A program made the position numbers and the translations under genes. A stretch of DNA of 42,844 nucleotides from a bacterium (GTDB lineage Bacteria > Actinomycetota > Thermoleophilia > Miltoncostaeales > Miltoncostaeaceae). The DNA is taken from contig JAPOLI010000013.1 in NCBI GenBank assembly GCA_029977205.1, positions 1-42,844 of the forward strand, in the 5' to 3' direction. Shown here one piece after another: positions 1 to 8,404 of the stretch. The notes beneath the pieces were generated by a model that was not told the DNA's origin, made no database searches, and worked only from the letters and a program-made list of their open reading frames with translations. Within the stretch, counting starts at the first letter, position 1. Each line of letters starts with the position of its first letter.

Positions 1-34
1 CCTGCCGAGAGGTGGTGCTCGGGGACTTGGCTCC

Positions 35-131
35 GGCGAGGGAGCCCCACTGCGCGTGGGCGGTTCCGCTTAAGGCTGCTTCCTTCCGGACCTGACCTGG
101 TTCACGGTCGCCCACCGAATGGGACCTCGCC
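35..131 (-). ncRNA. ffs: Signal recognition particle RNA, small bacterial (4.5S-like) type
   Basis: On the minus strand this holds the universal SRP domain IV core (AGGTCAGGTCCGGAAGGAAG) that binds Ffh. The ends pair: GGCGAGG at the 5' end (131-125) is complementary to CCTCGCC at the 3' end (41-35), giving a closed 97-nt hairpin RNA of the short type that lacks an Alu domain. The RNA works with Ffh and FtsY to deliver membrane proteins co-translationally. The next 130 bases upstream (132-263) hold two short hairpins and no gene that I can see. The ends are set by pairing and could shift by a few bases. Confidence 0.93.
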
Positions 132-263
132 TTCAATGCTTCGTCATCCGAGCCCATGCCTCCGAGAAGGATCCTCGGGCGGGGATTCAGCCCCGCTGTA
201 GCGGATTGCGGATACAGGGCACCGCTAGCTCCCCGCCTAGCACGGTCACACGGTGAGGATACT

Positions 264-611
264 TCAGCCGGACTGCTTGCGCGCATCGGCCTCTGCCTTT
301 GCCTGCGCGCGGGCCTCGGCCTTGGCCGCCTTGGAGTCCGCTTTCTTCTCGTCAGCGTCCTTCGGCATGATGCGCGGGCTGATGCGCTCGCCGCGCTTGC
401 GGGCGTTCATGGCACCGAAGATCGCCGCCACGCCGCCCCCGATCATGGCCATGGTGAGCGCGATGTAGAGCCACACCACGGCACCGCCCTGCGCACCCGT
501 GATGGCCCACATGATCGTGCCCCACGCGAGGCCGATGAGCATCCCGAGGGCGATGGTGCGGAACCTGCGGGCGTCGCCGCCCTTGCTGCGCATGCGATCG
601 CTGACTCCCAT
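264..611 (-). CDS. Small two-helix membrane protein of unknown function
   Basis: A 115-residue protein with a short basic N terminus and two hydrophobic segments at about residues 19-38 and 44-66. A highly charged Lys/Ala/Glu-rich tail follows from about 70 to the end, probably cytoplasmic and helical or disordered. I recognise no family. The ATG has no Shine-Dalgarno sequence, but TACACT lies 6 nt upstream, so a leaderless transcript is likely. It is divergent from lysC, and the SRP RNA gene follows it on the same strand. Confidence 0.7.
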   Translation of the reverse strand: MGVSDRMRSKGGDARRFRTIALGMLIGLAWGTIMWAITGAQGGAVVWLYIALTMAMIGGGVAAIFGAMNARKRGERISPRIMPKDADEKKADSKAAKAEARAQAKAEADARKQSG

Positions 612-617
612 GGCGGC

Positions 618-646
618 AGTGTACGGATGCTCACGGCGACTACAAT
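618..646. promoter_or_regulatory. Back-to-back divergent promoters for the small membrane protein and lysC
   Basis: The minus-strand -10 candidate is TACACT (complement of 618-623), 6 nt before the ATG at 611. The plus-strand -10 candidate is TACAAT (641-646), about 30 nt before the lysC start. Exactly 17 bp separate them, so each -10 box sits where the other promoter's -35 element would be. Neither has a consensus TTGACA. Assignment rests on position and base composition only. Confidence 0.45.
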
Positions 647-676
647 CGCCCGCTGGCCCGCCCCGAGGAGGTCCAC

Positions 677-1912
677 ATCGCCATCAGGGTCATGAAGTTC
701 GGCGGCTCGTCCGTCGCCGACGCCGCGAAGATCAGGAATGTCGCGCACCGCATCGCCGCCGCGCGTGAGCAGGGTGACGACGTCGTCGCCGTGCTCTCGG
801 CGATGGGGAAGACCACCGATGGCCTCGTGTCCCTCGCGGACGAGATCTCGCAGTCGCCGGCGCCGCGCGAGATGGACATGCTCCTGTCCACCGGGGAGAG
901 GGTGTCGTGCGCGCTGATGGCGATGGCGCTGCACGACCTCGGGCACGAGGCGGCGTCGTTCACCGGCTCGCAGGCGGGAATCCTCACCGACACGGCCCAC
1001 ACCAAGGCGAAGATCATCGACATCAAGCCCGATCGGCTGCGCGAGCAGCTCGGCCAGGGCCATGTGGTGCTCGTGGCGGGCTTCCAGGGGATGTCCACCG
1101 ACCGGAACGTCACCACGCTCGGTCGCGGTGGCAGCGACACGACGGCGGTCGCCCTCGCGGCTGCCCTCGGCGCTGAGGTATGCGAGATCTACACGGACGT
1201 CACCGGCGTGTTCACGGCAGACCCGCGCATCGAGCCAGGAGCCGCCCGGCTTCCCCTCATCAGCCACGAGGAGATGCTCGAGATGGCGGCGTCCGGATCG
1301 AAGGTGCTCGCGCTGCGATCGGTCGAGGTCGCGCGCCTGCACGACGTGCCGCTGCACGTGCGGTCATCATTCATCCCCGATGAGGGGACCTGGATCACCA
1401 AGGAGACTCCCATGATGGAGAGGGCGTTCGTGTCGGGCATCGCGCACAAGAGCGATGAGGCAAAGGTCTCGCTGCTCGGCGTGGAGGACCAGCCCGGCGT
1501 GGCGGCCACGGTGTTCACCGCGCTCGCCGATGCCCACATCAACGTGGACACGATCATCCAGAACGTCGGGGTGGACGGCCGCGCCGACCTCTCGTTCACC
1601 GTGCCGCTGCCGGACCTGCGCAAGGCGCTCGACGTGATCGAGTCAATGGGTGAGTCCCTGCCGCACCGCGAGACGATCTCGGACGACCAGATCGGCAAGG
1701 TCTCGCTCGTCGGAGAGGGCATGCGCTCGAACCCGGGCATCGCCGCGCTGATGTTCCGCACGCTCGCTGCCGAGGGCATCAACATCCAGATGATCGACAC
1801 GTCGACCATCCGCATCACGGTGGTGATCGCGCGCGGCGAGGTGGATCGCGCGGTGCGGGCTCTTCACGAGGCGTTCGACCTGGCCAGCGAGGCGGAGCGC
1901 CGCAGTGTTTAA
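677..1912 (+). CDS. lysC: Aspartate kinase
   Basis: Phosphorylates L-aspartate to aspartyl-4-phosphate, the entry step to lysine, threonine, methionine and diaminopimelate. The N terminus has the [10 protein letters not shown]/aspartate-binding motif, followed by the amino-acid kinase domain to about residue 245. Two ACT domains follow ([14 protein letters not shown] and [16 protein letters not shown]), the usual site of feedback inhibition. Start choice: the first ATG (692) would begin directly at MKFGG and lose the first beta strand, and it lies 20 nt from the strong Shine-Dalgarno GAGGAGGT (665-672). That site is 5 nt from an in-frame ATC at 677, which would give the family-typical N terminus [10 protein letters not shown] (411 residues). 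I therefore mark 677; 692 is the fallback (406 residues). The 3' end overlaps asd by 8 nt, so the two are probably translationally coupled. Confidence 0.95.
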   Translation: MAIRVMKFGGSSVADAAKIRNVAHRIAAAREQGDDVVAVLSAMGKTTDGLVSLADEISQSPAPREMDMLLSTGERVSCALMAMALHDLGHEAASFTGSQAGILTDTAHTKAKIIDIKPDRLREQLGQGHVVLVAGFQGMSTDRNVTTLGRGGSDTTAVALAAALGAEVCEIYTDVTGVFTADPRIEPGAARLPLISHEEMLEMAASGSKVLALRSVEVARLHDVPLHVRSSFIPDEGTWITKETPMMERAFVSGIAHKSDEAKVSLLGVEDQPGVAATVFTALADAHINVDTIIQNVGVDGRADLSFTVPLPDLRKALDVIESMGESLPHRETISDDQIGKVSLVGEGMRSNPGIAALMFRTLAAEGINIQMIDTSTIRITVVIARGEVDRAVRALHEAFDLASEAERRSV

Positions 1913-2912
1913 CGTGGCCGTCGTCGGCGCCACAGGCGCCGTCGGCTCCACGATGATCCGCGTGCTCGAGGAGCGGGGATTCCCGGTCACCGAGCTCAGG
2001 CCGCTCGCGTCCGCCCGGAGCGCGGGCAGCGTCGTGGAGTACCTCGGCAAGCCATTCGAGGTGCAGGAGCTCACCGAGCAGTCATTCGAGGGCATCCAGA
2101 TCGCCCTGTTCTCGGCGGGCGGGCAGCGCTCCCGCGACTTCGCCCCGGCCGCGGTCGAGGCGGGCGCCGTGGTCATCGACAACTCGTCGGCGTTCCGGAT
2201 GGATCCGGCGGTGCCCCTGGTGGTGCCCGAGGTCAATGAGGATGACCTGCGCGGCCACGAGGGAATCGTCGCGAACCCGAACTGCGTCGCCGCACCGCTC
2301 GTCGTCGCCCTCAAGCCCATCGCCGACGCGGTGGGGCTGGAGCGCGTGATCGTGTCGTCGTACCAGTCGGTGAGCGGCACCGGCGCCGCGGCCATCGAGG
2401 AGCTTCGCGCGCAGACCGCCGGCAACCTGGCGGGTGATGAGCCCGCGCCGTCGGTCTATCCGCACCCCATCGCCTTCAACGTCCTCCCGCACATCGACGT
2501 GTTCGAGGACAGCGGCTACACGGGCGAGGAGGTCAAGGTGGGCAATGAGACCCGCAAGATGCTGCACCTGCCCGATCTCGCGGTGTCGGCCACCTGCGTG
2601 CGCGTGCCGGTGATCCGCTCGCACTCCGAGGCGGTGCACATCGAGACAACGGAACCCATCACGGCTGATGCGGCGCGCGAGCTGCTCATGCTGGCCCCGG
2701 GCGCCGTGGTGCTCGATGAGCCCGCGAGCAATACCTACCCGCTTGCGCGTGACGCCGAGGGCCGCGATGAGGTGTTCATCGGGCGGATCCGCGCAGACGC
2801 CTCGCACCCCAGGGGGCTGGCCATGTGGATCGTGGCCGATAACCTCCGCAAGGGCGCCGCGAGCAACGCCGTGCAGATCGCGGAGAGCCTCGTGACCCAC
2901 GGGTGGCTCTGA
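1905..2912 (+). CDS. asd: Aspartate-semialdehyde dehydrogenase
   Basis: NADPH-dependent reduction of aspartyl phosphate to aspartate semialdehyde, the second step of the aspartate pathway and the direct continuation of LysC. The 335-residue length is normal. The N-terminal dinucleotide-binding motif VGATGAVG is at residues 8-15, and the catalytic cysteine (C127) is in NPNCVAAPL. The start is GTG inside the end of lysC (8-nt overlap), which gives the expected N terminus. Three hairpins follow before the convergent gene on the minus strand. Confidence 0.96.
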   Translation: MFNVAVVGATGAVGSTMIRVLEERGFPVTELRPLASARSAGSVVEYLGKPFEVQELTEQSFEGIQIALFSAGGQRSRDFAPAAVEAGAVVIDNSSAFRMDPAVPLVVPEVNEDDLRGHEGIVANPNCVAAPLVVALKPIADAVGLERVIVSSYQSVSGTGAAAIEELRAQTAGNLAGDEPAPSVYPHPIAFNVLPHIDVFEDSGYTGEEVKVGNETRKMLHLPDLAVSATCVRVPVIRSHSEAVHIETTEPITADAARELLMLAPGAVVLDEPASNTYPLARDAEGRDEVFIGRIRADASHPRGLAMWIVADNLRKGAASNAVQIAESLVTHGWL

Positions 2913-2931
2913 CCCAGCGGCTGGCCCGGCG

Positions 2932-2997
2932 CACCGGACCCTGACCGGTGGTCCCGAGCGGCATGGCCGCGCGGCGCCGGACCGGTGCCGCCGGCAC
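2932..2997. terminator. Hairpin cluster between convergent genes
   Basis: Three short perfect stems lie between asd and the convergent TPM-like gene: 2932-2937 with 2945-2950, 2958-2962 with 2966-2970, and 2985-2989 with 2993-2997. None is followed by a T tract on either strand, so an intrinsic terminator is only suggested by location. Confidence 0.35.
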
Positions 2998-3018
2998 AGT
3001 CGGTCGACCGGCTACGGG

Positions 3019-4047
3019 CTAGGGGGACTCCGTGACCGAGTCGAAAGGGACGGGGCCCGCGGCCGTGGGCACCATCCTGCGCGTCTGGGGATGTCCCTCC
3101 GCGGCCTTGTCGCGGCAGGCCGCGCACGATGGACGCACCATGTCGTCCGGGCGCATGACGGCCTCGGTGCTCGCGGGACCGTGCGCGGGATCGCATCGGC
3201 ACAGTCCCTCGAACGGGTTGTCGGGGGACGGGATCCCGGCCTCGCGCTCGGCGTCGCGAAGCAGCGCGAACGCCTGGCTGATGAGCGACTCTGCCGCCGG
3301 CACCTCGTCGGGGCGCGTGGCCTGGTCAAGTTCAGCCTGTGCCCGTCGGGCCACGCGCGTCGCCGCGTCGAGCCGGTCGTCGGCACGCGCGTGGTGCTCC
3401 GGGAGCACGGCCAGCACGTCCAGGCGTGCGCCGATGGCATCAAGGCGCACGCGCGCCAGCGCGGTGCGGTCCACCATCTCCTCCCGGCGCACGCGCCGGT
3501 TGCGACGGATTCCAAAAGCCGCTGCCCAGACGCCGCCGATCAGTGCGATGCCGAGGAGTCCGAGCAGGGCACGGGTCGAGTCGCTGGAGGATGGCGCGAG
3601 GGGCGGTCCGGCTGCCGCCCGGGCGGCGGCATCGGCCCGCTGCACCGGGTCGGTGATCGCCCCGACGCGGGCAGCACGGAGATCACGGGTCATGGCGGCC
3701 TGTGTGCGTGGTCCTGCGACCCCTGTCGCCCGATTGGGCGCAACGGCCACCACGAGGCCCGCGAAGCCCAGCCTGCGGCGAAGCGCGGCGGCGTAGGCGC
3801 GCATCGACGATGCCCCGGCCGGGCCGGCGACCACGGCGATGCGCACCGGGCGCCCGGCGCGCTCGAGGTCGTCGGCCACGGCGTCGAGGCGGGCCTGCGC
3901 ATCCGCTGCGCCGGGGCCGCCGACGGCGGGACTGACATACGCGGACCCCTGTCGCAGGGCCTCGAGCGCCGGATCGGCGAGCGCCGGCGAGGTGAGGATG
4001 AGGGCGGCCAGCAGCGCCGCGAGCAGCGCGATGGCGCGGGTGATCAC
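3019..4047 (-). CDS. TPM-like secreted/membrane protein with C-terminal cysteine cluster
   Basis: A 342-residue protein. A signal peptide covers about residues 1-25 and ends at ALADP. An alpha/beta extracytoplasmic region (about 28-140) resembles the TPM family. One membrane segment lies at about 159-181, followed by an Arg-rich stop-transfer stretch. A helical, coiled-coil-like cytoplasmic part follows (190-280), with a C-terminal Cys/His patch (CRCDPAHG and CAAC, about 290-320) that could bind metal. This layout is seen in actinobacterial TPM-type proteins of uncertain role. The GTG start overlaps the GNAT gene stop (GTGA), so they form one operon. Function is unproven. Confidence 0.65.
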   Translation of the reverse strand: MITRAIALLAALLAALILTSPALADPALEALRQGSAYVSPAVGGPGAADAQARLDAVADDLERAGRPVRIAVVAGPAGASSMRAYAAALRRRLGFAGLVVAVAPNRATGVAGPRTQAAMTRDLRAARVGAITDPVQRADAAARAAAGPPLAPSSSDSTRALLGLLGIALIGGVWAAAFGIRRNRRVRREEMVDRTALARVRLDAIGARLDVLAVLPEHHARADDRLDAATRVARRAQAELDQATRPDEVPAAESLISQAFALLRDAEREAGIPSPDNPFEGLCRCDPAHGPASTEAVMRPDDMVRPSCAACRDKAAEGHPQTRRMVPTAAGPVPFDSVTESP

Positions 4048-4652
4048 GCGGGCAGCGCGGCGCGGCCCCGCACGGGGCGGCGCTCGCCGATCACGGCCTT
4101 TGCCCGCTCGGCGAGCCCGGGGACGACGCCGCCGAGCTCCATGCGCATGAGGCTCACCTGGCCATCGGTTCGCACGGCGCGGAAGCCGAGGCGCTCGAGC
4201 ATGTCGAGGTCGAACAACGTGTGCCCCAGTGCCGCGCGCTCCTCGGGTGCGACTTCATCGGGGTAGCGCATGGCGAAGGCCTCGATTGCCTGCATGCCCC
4301 GCCCCTTGATGTCGGCGAGGGCCTCGAGAACCAGGCGCTCGATCGAGCCAGCCGGATCGGGGCCTGTGACGTATGCGCATGTGATGAGGGCACTGTCGCG
4401 GCCGGGTGGACCGGCCGGCAGGACGCGCGCCCGGGGAAAGGCCGTGGCCGGTCCGTACTGCAGCACCCCGAGAACGGACTCGCCGTCGCTCAGCATGCGC
4501 CCCCATGGCCCGAATGCGTGCTCCGTGCGATGCGCCCAGCGATCGCGCTCGGACTCATCGCTGGTGCCGCGGAGGGTCTGCCAGAAGACGCAGTCCGTGC
4601 AGCACGACGGGAGATCGCGCACGGACGCGCGCGTGAGCGGAACGGGACGCAC
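4044..4652 (-). CDS. GNAT-family N-acetyltransferase with N-terminal CxxCxFW motif
   Basis: A 202-residue protein resembling the actinobacterial GNAT group that starts with a CxxCVFW motif (here CTDCVFWQ at about residues 18-25). The central part (YGPATAFPRARVLP, then ITCAYVTGP and a helix ending in IEAFAMRYP) fits the GNAT fold, with a C-terminal LERLGFRAVRTDGQVSLMRMEL strand region split across the motif. The substrate is unknown. The start is GTG, with TAGATT 6 nt upstream and no Shine-Dalgarno sequence, so it is probably leaderless. It overlaps the TPM-like gene by 4 nt. Confidence 0.7.
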   Translation of the reverse strand: MRPVPLTRASVRDLPSCCTDCVFWQTLRGTSDESERDRWAHRTEHAFGPWGRMLSDGESVLGVLQYGPATAFPRARVLPAGPPGRDSALITCAYVTGPDPAGSIERLVLEALADIKGRGMQAIEAFAMRYPDEVAPEERAALGHTLFDLDMLERLGFRAVRTDGQVSLMRMELGGVVPGLAERAKAVIGERRPVRGRAALPA

Positions 4653-4658
4653 GCCCGC

Positions 4659-4664
4659 AATCTA
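4659..4664 (-). promoter_or_regulatory. Candidate -10 box (TAGATT) for leaderless GNAT transcript
   Basis: TAGATT on the minus strand ends 6 nt before the GTG at 4652. It matches the TANNNT-N6-8-start pattern seen repeatedly in this window. Confidence 0.5.
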
Positions 4665-4685
4665 GGCGACGCCGGGGACGTGACG

Positions 4686-4769
4686 AAAAAGGCGCTCCGA
4701 GCACCCCCGGTGCCTGGCACCGGGGGTGCTCGGAGCGGGGAAACCCGCACGGCCTCGCGGCCGTGCGGG
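4686..4769 (-). terminator. Tandem intrinsic terminators of the sdh operon
   Basis: For minus-strand transcripts leaving the sdh operon there are two strong hairpins. The first to be transcribed is an 11-bp stem (4744-4754 with 4759-4769, loop TCGC), followed by UUU. The second is a 22-bp perfect stem (4693-4714 with 4716-4737) with almost no loop, followed by a run of five U (complement of A at 4686-4690). This is the clearest intrinsic terminator in the left half. Confidence 0.85.
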
Positions 4770-4782
4770 GCACCGCGTCGGG

Positions 4783-5667
4783 TCAGGCGCCGACGGTCGC
4801 CAGCACGTCGTCGACCGGCGTGAAGTGGCGCTTGAACTCCATGGACTGCGTGGGCATGCCCAGGGCGAGGCCGATCAGCTGCGGCAGGTGCAGGACAGGC
4901 ATCGCGTACTCCTCGCCCATCAGCTGCTCGGTCTTGCGCTGGTAGGCGTCCATCGCCAGGTGGCAGAGCGGGCAGGGCGTGACCATCGCCTGCGCGCCGG
5001 CGTCACGGGCGCCTGCGAGGGCCACGTGGCTCTCGCGCAGCGCGACCTGCTCGCGGGCGAGGATGATCGGGAACCCACAGCACCGGCTCTTGCCGTCGTA
5101 GTCGGCCACCTCGCCGCCCAGCGCCGTGATGAGGCGCTCGAGCGACTGGGGCCTATCGGGGTCCTCGAAGCCCATCACCGACGACGGCCGGAGCAGCTGG
5201 CAGCCGTAGTACGGGGCCACCCGGAGGCCATTCAGGCCCTTCGGGCCGCGCTGCTCCAGCAGCGAGAGGCCTTCCTCGGTGGCGAGGTACCAGAGCAGGT
5301 GCGTGACGTCGATCGTGCCCTGGTACGGGCGCGCACCGGCATTCACCAGCTCGCCGTTGACCTGCTCGAGCAGGCGCGGGTCCTCCTTCACCATCTTGTT
5401 CGCGCGACGCAGGTTCAGCGTGCACACGTTGCAGATGGTGAGGATGTCCGCGCCCATCTCCTCGGCCTCCGAGAGGATGCGCACGTTGAGGGCGAGGTAG
5501 AGGTTGGGCTTGGCCTCGGCGATGTCGCCGGCGCCACAGCAGGTGGCCTGCGGCATCGGCAGCAGCTCGATGTCCAGGAGCGGCGCCAGGGCCTTGGTGG
5601 TCGCGTTGAGCTCCTTCGAGCTGAACTCGGCCACGCAGCCGGGGTAGTAGGCGAACTGACGCGGCAC
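4783..5667 (-). CDS. CCG-domain subunit of succinate dehydrogenase (SdhE/HdrB-like)
   Basis: A 294-residue protein with two complete cysteine-rich CCG motifs, CXnCCXnCXXC: C11, C43-C44, C79, C82 and C156, C196-C197, C232, C235. These motifs bind noncubane Fe-S clusters in HdrB, and this architecture is known for SdhE of class E succinate:quinone oxidoreductases. The gene begins with GTG overlapping the sdhB stop by one base, so it is the third gene of sdhA-sdhB-sdhE. No SdhC/SdhD-type haem b membrane anchors follow; tandem terminators do. It probably links the SdhAB dimer to the membrane or to a quinone or thiol acceptor. A thiol:fumarate reductase-like role is the main alternative. Confidence 0.85.
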   Translation of the reverse strand: MPRQFAYYPGCVAEFSSKELNATTKALAPLLDIELLPMPQATCCGAGDIAEAKPNLYLALNVRILSEAEEMGADILTICNVCTLNLRRANKMVKEDPRLLEQVNGELVNAGARPYQGTIDVTHLLWYLATEEGLSLLEQRGPKGLNGLRVAPYYGCQLLRPSSVMGFEDPDRPQSLERLITALGGEVADYDGKSRCCGFPIILAREQVALRESHVALAGARDAGAQAMVTPCPLCHLAMDAYQRKTEQLMGEEYAMPVLHLPQLIGLALGMPTQSMEFKRHFTPVDDVLATVGA

Positions 5668-6620
5668 TAGATGGTCTCCTTGACGTTCTTCATGAGCTTC
5701 GTGACCTGGTCACGATCCTGCACCTTGTGGGTGAGCGGCGATGCCGGCAGCTTGCCCTTCTGCAGCATGCGGAGCGCCAGCGGGGCGTTGAACGCGCCAC
5801 CGACAGGGTCGGTGAAGCCGCCGACCAGCTGCTCGTTGAGCTTGCCACCCGTCTTCATCGAGATGAGGAAGGCCTTGGCGTGGCGTGCGCCCTTGTCCTT
5901 CGTGACCTTCTCCTGGAAGGCGATGGCGCCGAGCTTTTCGATGGCGTCACGCGGGTCCACGCCCTTCGGGCACCGCTCGTTGCAGAACATGCAGCGGGTG
6001 CAGTCCCAGATGCCGTGCTCGCCCGAGTACAGCTTGGCGCGGTCCTTGCGCTGCGAGTCGCGCTCGTCGGCGGCGAAGCGGTAGCCCCACGCGAACGCGG
6101 CCGGACCCACGAACTCGGGATCCGCGGCAAGCGAGTTGCACTCCGAATAGCAGGCGGCGCACAGGATGCACGCGCTCTCCTTGGCCACCTTCTCCATGGC
6201 CGCCTTGGGCACGAGGCGCTCCTTGTCGGGCGCCGGGCCGTCGGGGATCAGGAACGGCTTGACGGCCTTGAACTTCTCCCAGAACGGCGTCATGTCGACG
6301 ACCAGGTCCTTGATGGGGGCGAAGTTGCCGATCGGGTCCACCTGCAGGGTGCTCGACCCGCTCTCGGCCTTGGCCTCCTCGACCTGGGTCATGCAGGCGA
6401 GCACCGTCTTGCCGTTCACCTTGCACGCGCATGAGCCGCAGATCGCCGAGCGGCAGGAATACCGCACCGCGAGGGTGCCATCCTGCTCGTTCTGGATGCG
6501 CAGGAGGGCGTCCAGAACGGTGGTCTTCTCCTCGTGCTCGAGCGCGAAGTCCTGGTGGAACGACTCGAGGTCGCCCGAGTCCGGCTGGTACCGGAATACG
6601 CGGAACGTGGTGGCAGCCAT
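5667..6620 (-). CDS. sdhB: Succinate dehydrogenase iron-sulfur subunit (class E type)
   Basis: A 317-residue subunit carrying electrons from the SdhA flavin. The N-terminal [2Fe-2S] domain has C56, C61, C64 and C76. The C-terminal domain has C151, C154, C157 and C217 for a [4Fe-4S] cluster. The third cluster is unusual: besides C161, C207 and C213 there is a cysteine at 210 (CTRCMFCNERCP), where classical SdhB has a non-cysteine residue and a [3Fe-4S] cluster. That extra ligand predicts a second [4Fe-4S] cluster, as described for class E enzymes. The C terminus is longer than usual, with about 80 residues after the last cluster. It overlaps sdhA and sdhE by one base each. Confidence 0.93.
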   Translation of the reverse strand: MAATTFRVFRYQPDSGDLESFHQDFALEHEEKTTVLDALLRIQNEQDGTLAVRYSCRSAICGSCACKVNGKTVLACMTQVEEAKAESGSSTLQVDPIGNFAPIKDLVVDMTPFWEKFKAVKPFLIPDGPAPDKERLVPKAAMEKVAKESACILCAACYSECNSLAADPEFVGPAAFAWGYRFAADERDSQRKDRAKLYSGEHGIWDCTRCMFCNERCPKGVDPRDAIEKLGAIAFQEKVTKDKGARHAKAFLISMKTGGKLNEQLVGGFTDPVGGAFNAPLALRMLQKGKLPASPLTHKVQDRDQVTKLMKNVKETI

Positions 6621-8305
6621 CAGTAGGACCTCACCTGGGGCTCGTACTTGGTCATGGTCACGGGCGAGTAGTCGAGGCGGATGTCGCCCTCGTCCAGGTA
6701 CGCCAGCGTGTGCTTCATCCAGTTGTCGTCATCGCGGTCCGGGAAGTCGGTGCGCGAGTGCGCCCCCCGGCTCTCGTGGCGGGCGATCGCGCCGGTCACC
6801 ATGCAGTCGGCGAGGTCGAGCAGGTAGCCGGTCTCGATGGTGTGGATGAGGTCGGTGTTGAACGTCTTGCCCTTGTCGTCCACGACCACGCCCTCGAACT
6901 TCTGCTTGAGCTCGTCCACCTTCGCCTTGGCCTCACGCAGCGGACCGTCGGCGCGGAACACGCCGACCTTCTCCTGCATCACGGCGGCCAGCTCGTCGCG
7001 GATCTCGCCCTGGCGCGGCCCGTTCTCGCGCGCGAGGAGCGCCTCGAGGCGATCCTGCGTGTCCTCAGCGGCGTTCGACGGAACCCGCGGCGCGGGAGCG
7101 TCCTTCGCGTACGCGGCGGATGCCTCGCCCGCGCGCGCGCCGAACACGACGGCCTCGAGCAGCGAGTTGCCGCCCAGGCGGTTCGCGCCGTGTACCGACA
7201 CGCAGGAGCACTCGCCCGCGGCGAACAGGCCCGGCATGTGCGGGGCGGCCCCCCAGTTGTCCACGTGCACGCCACCCATGTGGTAGTGCGCGCCGGGTCG
7301 GATCGGGATCGGCTCGTCGATCGGGTCGGTGCCCGCGAACGCGATGGCCAGCTCCCGGATCTGCGGAAGCCGCTCCATGATGCGGTCGCGGCCGAGGTGG
7401 CGGAGGTCGAGCAGCACGCAGCCGTCGACTCCGCGGCCCTCCTGGATCTCGGTCGCCTCGGCGCGCGAGACGACATCACGCGATGCGAGCTCCAGCTTGT
7501 TCGGGGCGTACTTGCTCATGAAGCGCTCCCCGTCCTTGTTCAGGAGATACCCGCCCTCTCCGCGGGCACCCTCCGTCACGAGCACGCCGTTCGCAGCGAG
7601 CGTGGTGGGGTGGAACTGCATGAACTCCATGTCCTTGAGCGGCACGCCCTTGCGCAGCGCCAGGCTCATGGCGTCGCCGGTCGACGCGTGCGCGTTCGTC
7701 GACGGGCGATACACGCGGCCTGCGCCACCGGTGGCCATGACGACGGCCTTCGCGCCGATGGTCTCGATGTTGCCGTGGATCATGTCGTAGGCCACGACGC
7801 CCACGGCGTTCCCGTTGTCGTCCGTCACGAGGTCGGTGACGAACCATTCCTCATAGGTCGGGATGTCGTACTTCACGCACACCGTGTACAGCGTGTGCAG
7901 GATCACGAGGCCCGTGAGGTCGGCCGCGAAGCACGTGCGCGGGAAGCCGGCGCCGCCGAACGGCCGCTGCGCGATCTTCCCGGAGTCCTCCTGGCGACTG
8001 AAGACCGCTCCCCAGTGCTCCAGCTGGTACACCTCGAGCGGCGCGCGCTGGCAGAGGATCTCGATGGCGTCCTGGTCGCCGATGTAGTCGGCGCCCTTGA
8101 CCGTGTCGAAGGTGTGGTTGTCGGTGTTGTCATCGGTCTCGTTCCCGAGCGCCGCGTTGATGCCGCCCTGGGCGGCGCCCGAGTGGCTGCGCACCGGGTG
8201 CAGCTTCGTCACGAGGGCGACGTCAACTCCCGCCTCGTGCGCTGCGATCGCCGCGCGCATCCCGGCAAGACCCGCGCCGACGACGACAACGTCGTGTTCG
8301 CGCAC
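6620..8305 (-). CDS. sdhA: Succinate dehydrogenase flavoprotein subunit
   Basis: Oxidises succinate to fumarate with covalently bound FAD. The 561-residue protein has the N-terminal dinucleotide motif [12 protein letters not shown], the FAD-linking histidine H41 in SHSGAAQGG, the substrate-site segments [15 protein letters not shown] and HYHMGG, and the C-terminal [12 protein letters not shown]. The start is GTG, preceded by GGAGG about 10 nt upstream. It is first in the sdhA-sdhB-sdhE operon. Fumarate reductase cannot be excluded by sequence alone, but linkage with sucCD and the propionyl-CoA genes fits a TCA-cycle role. Confidence 0.95.
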   Translation of the reverse strand: MREHDVVVVGAGLAGMRAAIAAHEAGVDVALVTKLHPVRSHSGAAQGGINAALGNETDDNTDNHTFDTVKGADYIGDQDAIEILCQRAPLEVYQLEHWGAVFSRQEDSGKIAQRPFGGAGFPRTCFAADLTGLVILHTLYTVCVKYDIPTYEEWFVTDLVTDDNGNAVGVVAYDMIHGNIETIGAKAVVMATGGAGRVYRPSTNAHASTGDAMSLALRKGVPLKDMEFMQFHPTTLAANGVLVTEGARGEGGYLLNKDGERFMSKYAPNKLELASRDVVSRAEATEIQEGRGVDGCVLLDLRHLGRDRIMERLPQIRELAIAFAGTDPIDEPIPIRPGAHYHMGGVHVDNWGAAPHMPGLFAAGECSCVSVHGANRLGGNSLLEAVVFGARAGEASAAYAKDAPAPRVPSNAAEDTQDRLEALLARENGPRQGEIRDELAAVMQEKVGVFRADGPLREAKAKVDELKQKFEGVVVDDKGKTFNTDLIHTIETGYLLDLADCMVTGAIARHESRGAHSRTDFPDRDDDNWMKHTLAYLDEGDIRLDYSPVTMTKYEPQVRSY

Positions 8306-8365
8306 TTTTCCCTGACCTCCGGTTGATTGAGAGGGAACCCGCTATGCGAAGGCTACCGCAGGCGA

Positions 8366-8403
8366 GGGCCTTCGAATGTCCCTTCGGCGGGGACATTCGG
8401 CCC
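8366..8403 (-). terminator. Hairpin after the SpoIID/NlpC gene
   Basis: A 9-bp perfect stem (8374-8382 with 8390-8398) is extended by GGGCC/GGCCC (8366-8370 with 8399-8403) around a 3-nt bulge. It begins two bases after the upstream gene's stop codon and lies before sdhA. No U tract follows, so termination strength is uncertain. Confidence 0.5.
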
Positions 8404-8404
8404 T

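Noticed and set aside
132-263. Possible tRNA next to the SRP RNA gene
   Set aside because: The GGATTCAGCCCCGC stretch looks like part of a T arm, but I could not fold a cloverleaf or find an acceptor stem. Only two short hairpins are supported.
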